From Treponema sp038397965 (lineage in GTDB: Bacteria; Spirochaetota; Spirochaetia; Treponematales; Treponemataceae), in the NCBI GenBank assembly GCA_038397965.1, contig JARGFA010000007.1, positions 4,931 through 68,930 on the forward strand: DNA of 64,000 bases, read 5' to 3'. Within the stretch, counting starts at the first letter, position 1, and each line of letters begins with the position of its first letter. Positions 60,133 through 64,000 of this stretch are shown piece by piece. The position numbers and the translations under genes are program-made. The notes beneath the pieces are model-generated. The model worked only from the letters and a program-made list of their open reading frames with translations. It had not been told where the DNA came from and did no database searches.

Positions 60133-62748
60133 CTATTTTTTCCGGCTGTAGGGGGTCTGTTCAAGCGGGAGTTTTGTACGGAAGATACCGTCCCGGAGAT
60201 AATAGGCAAGGGCAACCGCAGGAGCGGTCGGAATGCTGGCAATTTCTCCTACCCCCTTTGCACCGCAGGCTAATTCATTGCAGTTGTTTTCGATAATATC
60301 CACCTTTATTTGCGGTACCTGCGGTGCCTTGAATAAGCCGAGCGTACCGTATTTTGCGGTGGGGACGGCCTTTTGCAGCGGATAGTCTTCCGTAAGCGCG
60401 TAGCCGAGGCTCATAACTACTCCGCCTTCAATCTGTCCCTCCAGCGCGGTGGGGTTGATGGCGCGTCCTACATCATGGGCGGCTTCTACAAAGGCAAGCC
60501 GCCCTTCTTCGTCCAAATCAATGAGGTGCGTTGCATACCCATAGGCAACATGACTGACGGGATGCGGCTTATCCGAACCGATTTTATCGGTAACGCTGCC
60601 GTACTCCGCAAAAAATTCGCGCCCCTCAAGGGCGGCTAACAGCTCCGGTAAGCGGCTTAAGTGTTCTGCCGGATTGCCTGAAAGCCCCAGCTTGTGCAGT
60701 TCCGCTTCAAGGGCGGCCCTTACATCACAGGCAGCACGGCGGGCGCTTTCGCCGGTAAAGACGGTTTGGCGCGATGCAGTGGTGTTTCCTGCATCGGGTG
60801 CATATTTTGTGTCGGGAGTTTCGTAGTGCAGGAAGCTGCGCGGAATACCGAGCACCTCTCCGGTAATTTGCAGCAATACCGTTCCAATACCTTGCCCAAT
60901 ACAGGCCGCACTTGAATAGATGTGAATGCCGCCCGCCTGCACCCGCAGGGTGGTACGTCCGAAGTCAGGTATGCCGACTCCTAATCCCGCATTTTTAATT
61001 GCACAGGCAATGCCCGCCTTGGGATGTGCGTCATAATAGGGTTTTACCGCTTCAAGGGTTTGCACCAGAGCAGTCGAATCGTCGGCAATCTGCCCGTTCG
61101 GCAATACCTGACCCGGACGGATTGCATTCCGGTAGCGGATTTCCCACGGAGAAATACCGACTTTTTCAGCCAATAAGTTAAGGTTTGATTCAACGGCAAA
61201 ACAGCTTTGCGTTACCCCGAAACCCCGGAATGCACCGGCGGGCGGGTTGTTGGTATACCACGCACAGCCGAGGATATCAATGTCCTGATAGTTATAAGGT
61301 CCTGCCGCATGGGTACAGGCGCGCTGAAGCACCGGCCCCCCAAGGGAGGCATAAGCTCCGGTATCCGAATGAATAACGGCTTTTAATGCCGTCAGATACC
61401 CGTTTTCATCGCAGCCGACCGTAAAATCCATCTCCATAGCGTGCCGTTTAGGATGAATGATGATGCTTTCTTTGCGGCTTAAACTGACCTTAACCGGCTT
61501 ACCGGTTATAAGGGCGAGGATGGCCGCATGATGCTGAACGCTCATGTCCTCCTTTCCGCCGAAACCGCCGCCGACCATCTTGGCCACAACCCGCACCTTT
61601 TCAAGCGGTAAACCCGACGCTTCAGCGCATTCGCGCTTGGTTTGGTACACTCCTTGATCGCCCGAATAGATAATCAGGCCGCCTTCTCCGTCGGGTTCGG
61701 CAACGGCGGTCTCCGGTTCCAAAAAAGCGTGTTCCGTCGGCGGCACGGAATAGTGCATCGTAACTACGTGTTTTGAATTTTTGAGTTTTTCATCGGCATT
61801 TCCGCGTACAAGGTGTTCTTTTGAAAGAAGATTGCCTGTTTCATGTATGAGCGGTGCATTCTCCGCCATCGCTTCTGCGATCGAACACACCGGCGGCAGT
61901 TCTTCGTATTCAATTACCACCGCCTTTTTGGCTTCTTCCAAAATACTGCGGGTTTCGGCAGCAATAAGCACCAGTGCATCACCAAGGTAGTGCGTTTCCT
62001 TTCCTTCAGGAATTAACACATCCCAATCTTTTTTTAAGTGTCCTATCTTTTGCAAGCCCGGTAAATCTTTTGCGGTCAGCACTGTGTGCACACCGGGAAG
62101 TTTTTTCGCAGTCGCCGTGTTAATTGAAAGAATTTTTGCCCGCGGATAGGCAGTACGCACTGCACCTCCATAGAGCATTCCGTCAAGGTAAAGGTCATCT
62201 GCATATTCGGCAGTTCCGTCGGCCTTGGCTTCGGCATCAACCCGCAAGGTACGGCTGCCGACAACCGGTTCCTCCGCATCGGCTGGAACCGGTATACCCT
62301 CGCGCAGCATCTTTGCGGCAAAAAGAATTGCTTTTTCGATTTTAACATAGCCGGTACAGCGGCAGATATTGTTGCGTATAGCTTGTTTGACATCCGCAGG
62401 AGAAGGATCGGGATTGGTATCAATAAGCGCCTTGGCACAGATGATCATACCGGGAATACAAAAGCCGCACTGTACCGCTCCGCAGTGTGCAAAAGCATAC
62501 CGGTACACGGCCTGTTCATGCTCCGGAAAACCTTCCAGCGTAAGTATCTTTTTCTCTGCCAATTTTGAAGTAATTTGTACACAGGCCTTTACCGGTTTGC
62601 CGTCAATCAAGACCGTACAAGTACCGCAGGCTCCTTCCATACAGCCGTTTTTCACTGAGGTAAGGCGCAGCGAATCGCGCAAAAAGTGGATCAATTTTTG
62701 ATTTTCTTCGGCTTCTACAATCCGGTTATTAACATTTAATGATACCAT
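60133..62748 (-). CDS. xdh: Selenium-dependent xanthine dehydrogenase-like molybdenum hydroxylase
   Basis: 871 residues from ATG 62748 with GGGAG before it; the longer frame to 62883 has no ribosome site. N-terminal 2Fe-2S domains are fused in: CMEGACGTCTVLIDGKPVKAC and CGAVQCGFCIPGM ... CRCTGY (about 35-145). Then the molybdopterin part: MVGGGFGGKEDMS near 370, PPAGAFRGFGVTQSCFAVE near 490 and ACGAKGVGEIASIPTAPAV with the catalytic Glu near 840. There is no FAD domain, so electrons must leave through another protein, plausibly YgfK. Matches the Se-dependent XDH family (TIGR03311). No in-frame UGA/Sec codon; selenium in this family is a labile cofactor ligand. Confidence 0.92.
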   Translation of the reverse strand: MVSLNVNNRIVEAEENQKLIHFLRDSLRLTSVKNGCMEGACGTCTVLIDGKPVKACVQITSKLAEKKILTLEGFPEHEQAVYRYAFAHCGAVQCGFCIPGMIICAKALIDTNPDPSPADVKQAIRNNICRCTGYVKIEKAILFAAKMLREGIPVPADAEEPVVGSRTLRVDAEAKADGTAEYADDLYLDGMLYGGAVRTAYPRAKILSINTATAKKLPGVHTVLTAKDLPGLQKIGHLKKDWDVLIPEGKETHYLGDALVLIAAETRSILEEAKKAVVIEYEELPPVCSIAEAMAENAPLIHETGNLLSKEHLVRGNADEKLKNSKHVVTMHYSVPPTEHAFLEPETAVAEPDGEGGLIIYSGDQGVYQTKRECAEASGLPLEKVRVVAKMVGGGFGGKEDMSVQHHAAILALITGKPVKVSLSRKESIIIHPKRHAMEMDFTVGCDENGYLTALKAVIHSDTGAYASLGGPVLQRACTHAAGPYNYQDIDILGCAWYTNNPPAGAFRGFGVTQSCFAVESNLNLLAEKVGISPWEIRYRNAIRPGQVLPNGQIADDSTALVQTLEAVKPYYDAHPKAGIACAIKNAGLGVGIPDFGRTTLRVQAGGIHIYSSAACIGQGIGTVLLQITGEVLGIPRSFLHYETPDTKYAPDAGNTTASRQTVFTGESARRAACDVRAALEAELHKLGLSGNPAEHLSRLPELLAALEGREFFAEYGSVTDKIGSDKPHPVSHVAYGYATHLIDLDEEGRLAFVEAAHDVGRAINPTALEGQIEGGVVMSLGYALTEDYPLQKAVPTAKYGTLGLFKAPQVPQIKVDIIENNCNELACGAKGVGEIASIPTAPAVALAYYLRDGIFRTKLPLEQTPYSRKK

Positions 62749-62932
62749 AGCATACTCCCGCACAGATGATAAAGCACCCTGAATCAGCGCCTTATCGAAA
62801 TGAATGGGGAATGCCTCAAAAGCGGTTTGTTTTAAGACACTCCCAACTCTTTTAAGTATACGGGAAAAAAACGCAAAAATCAATCAATAGCTGAGGAAGG
62901 AACAGACTGCACGTTCGCAATCTATGAATATT

Positions 62933-63772
62933 TTAAGCAAACAAAAGCAAACTCACCGCCATTACCGCCATACCGGCAATGAGGCCGCCGATGGCAATGT
63001 GATGTTCTCCGTATTCTTCAGCAGTGGGAAGCAGTTCGTCAATTGAAATATAAACCATAATGCCGGCAACCGCAGCAAACACAAGACCGAAGGTTAAGTC
63101 ATTAAAAAACGGGCGCAAAATAAAAAAGCCGAGCAAAGCGCCCACCGGTTCGGAAAGCCCCGATGCGAATGAGAACCAAAAGGCTTTTGTACGGCTTTTT
63201 GTGGCATAATAGATCGGAGCGGATACTGCTAAGCCTTCCGGTATATTATGGATTGCGATTGCAGCTGCAATGCTTATCCCCAGTGCGGGATCGGTTAAAC
63301 CGCTCATAAAGGTTGCCAAGCCTTCCGGAAAGTTGTGAATAGCAATCGCTAAGGCTGAAAAAATCCCCATACGCATAAGTCGTTTGGATTCTTCCGTCTG
63401 ACGATCGGATATTTTGCAATGTGCACCCTCGCTGTATGTTTTGGCTATTTTCATTTCGTGCGGGTTTTCGGCATCGGGAATCGCTTTATCTATCAAAGCA
63501 ATAACCGCAACACCTGCAAAAAAGGCAATAACCGTACCGACATAGCCGGCCTTTTCTCCGAGCACCCCTTCTAAAGCAACGCGAGCTTTTACGAATATTT
63601 CAATAAAAGAAACATAAATCATTACCCCCGCAGAAAAACCGAGAGCACCCGCTAAAAATTTCGGATTGAACTTTTTAGACATAAAGCCTAATAGACTTCC
63701 GATACCTGTCGAAAGACCGGCAAAGAGGGTCAAACCAAAGGCGAATAATACACTGTTGAATGAAATATTCAT
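62933..63772 (-). CDS. zupT: ZIP-family metal transporter (ZupT-like)
   Basis: 279 residues, eight membrane helices. The metal-binding helices read HNFPEGLATFMSGLTDPALG and HNIPEGLAVSAPIYYATKS, the H-N-x-P-E-G signatures of ZIP transporters. A cytoplasmic loop lies between helices 3 and 4 (about 105-140). It takes up zinc or other divalent metal (iron, manganese). Stands alone; upstream 60 bases AT-rich. Metal choice not readable from sequence. Confidence 0.92.
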   Translation of the reverse strand: MNISFNSVLFAFGLTLFAGLSTGIGSLLGFMSKKFNPKFLAGALGFSAGVMIYVSFIEIFVKARVALEGVLGEKAGYVGTVIAFFAGVAVIALIDKAIPDAENPHEMKIAKTYSEGAHCKISDRQTEESKRLMRMGIFSALAIAIHNFPEGLATFMSGLTDPALGISIAAAIAIHNIPEGLAVSAPIYYATKSRTKAFWFSFASGLSEPVGALLGFFILRPFFNDLTFGLVFAAVAGIMVYISIDELLPTAEEYGEHHIAIGGLIAGMAVMAVSLLLFA

Positions 63773-63910
63773 AAGTTCAGTATAATCTTTCTTTTATCAT
63801 TATACTAGCGGCCATATTTTGATTCGTTTACCCCGGCTTACCCTACAGTTGACCTTGACAAAAAACGTCCCTCATGGTAGCCTTTTTTCTGTATCATAAG
63901 GAAGTAAACC

Positions 63911-64000
<90 letters not shown>

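Noticed and set aside
60133..62748. Selenocysteine (in-frame TGA) in the xanthine dehydrogenase-like protein
   Set aside because: The frame is open throughout; selenium in this family is a labile cofactor, not Sec.

Overview
The window reads as spirochaete chromosome, most likely an oral Treponema with a moderate GC content (T. vincentii/T. medium-like is my inference, not a measurement). Reasons: a purine-nucleoside receptor of the TmpC/PnrA type with its ABC partners; a spirochaete-style V-type ATPase operon that includes a DUF2764 gene; a Trep_Strep-family ECF substrate component; glycine-reductase component C genes; a BspA-like leucine-rich surface lipoprotein; a FlgM-like protein; and many lipoproteins with relaxed spirochaetal lipoboxes. 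No rRNA or tRNA gene was recognised.

Layout. 1-8362 (minus strand) is a tightly overlapping housekeeping run read from prfB (with its programmed +1 frameshift) through a PEGA-domain exported protein, ftsY, a proline/alanine-rich exported protein, a Lol-type ABC exporter (permease, ATPase, permease), mcsA and the start of mcsB. 8451-8729 is a lone Cas2-like gene. 8730-15666 is an accessory island: mazEF, a BspA-like lipoprotein, a DUF3781 plus SAP-like gene pair, two decayed tails of a PD-(D/E)XK nuclease/transposase, several attC-like or shared inverted sequences, and clusters of modular hairpins. 15667-22149 is a 2160-residue Ig-like lipoprotein, divergent from rpsL-rpsG. Then come an Asp/Glu racemase-family gene, grdD-grdC, the V-ATPase operon (E, DUF2764, A, B, D, I, K), galM, an ECF-transporter locus with a hydrolase and a MetQ lipoprotein, a TPR protein, a HepI-like membrane protein, slyD, the pnr nucleoside ABC system, an M24 peptidase and an APC permease.

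51042-62748 carries the genes of the selenium-dependent molybdenum hydroxylase trait: ssnA and ygfK together on the plus strand, and the xanthine dehydrogenase-like gene on the minus strand 4.6 kb further on. Between them lie a phosphodiester-glycosidase lipoprotein, a membrane zinc-ribbon protein, rsmI, flgM, an iron-alcohol-dehydrogenase-like protein that has lost its usual metal ligands, and a SpoU methyltransferase. A ZIP metal transporter follows. The window ends in 64 consecutive G, which is probably a contig-end artefact.

How the genes work together: glycine reductase component C, purine (xanthine-type) oxidation, amino-acid and nucleoside import and a V-type ATPase fit an asaccharolytic or weakly saccharolytic anaerobe living on peptides and nucleosides. 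The best candidates for something undescribed are the cassette-like island with its attC-like and modular hairpin sequences, the metal-ligand-free Fe-ADH-like protein beside flgM, the predicted leaderless rsmI transcript, and the regulated ECF/hydrolase/MetQ locus.
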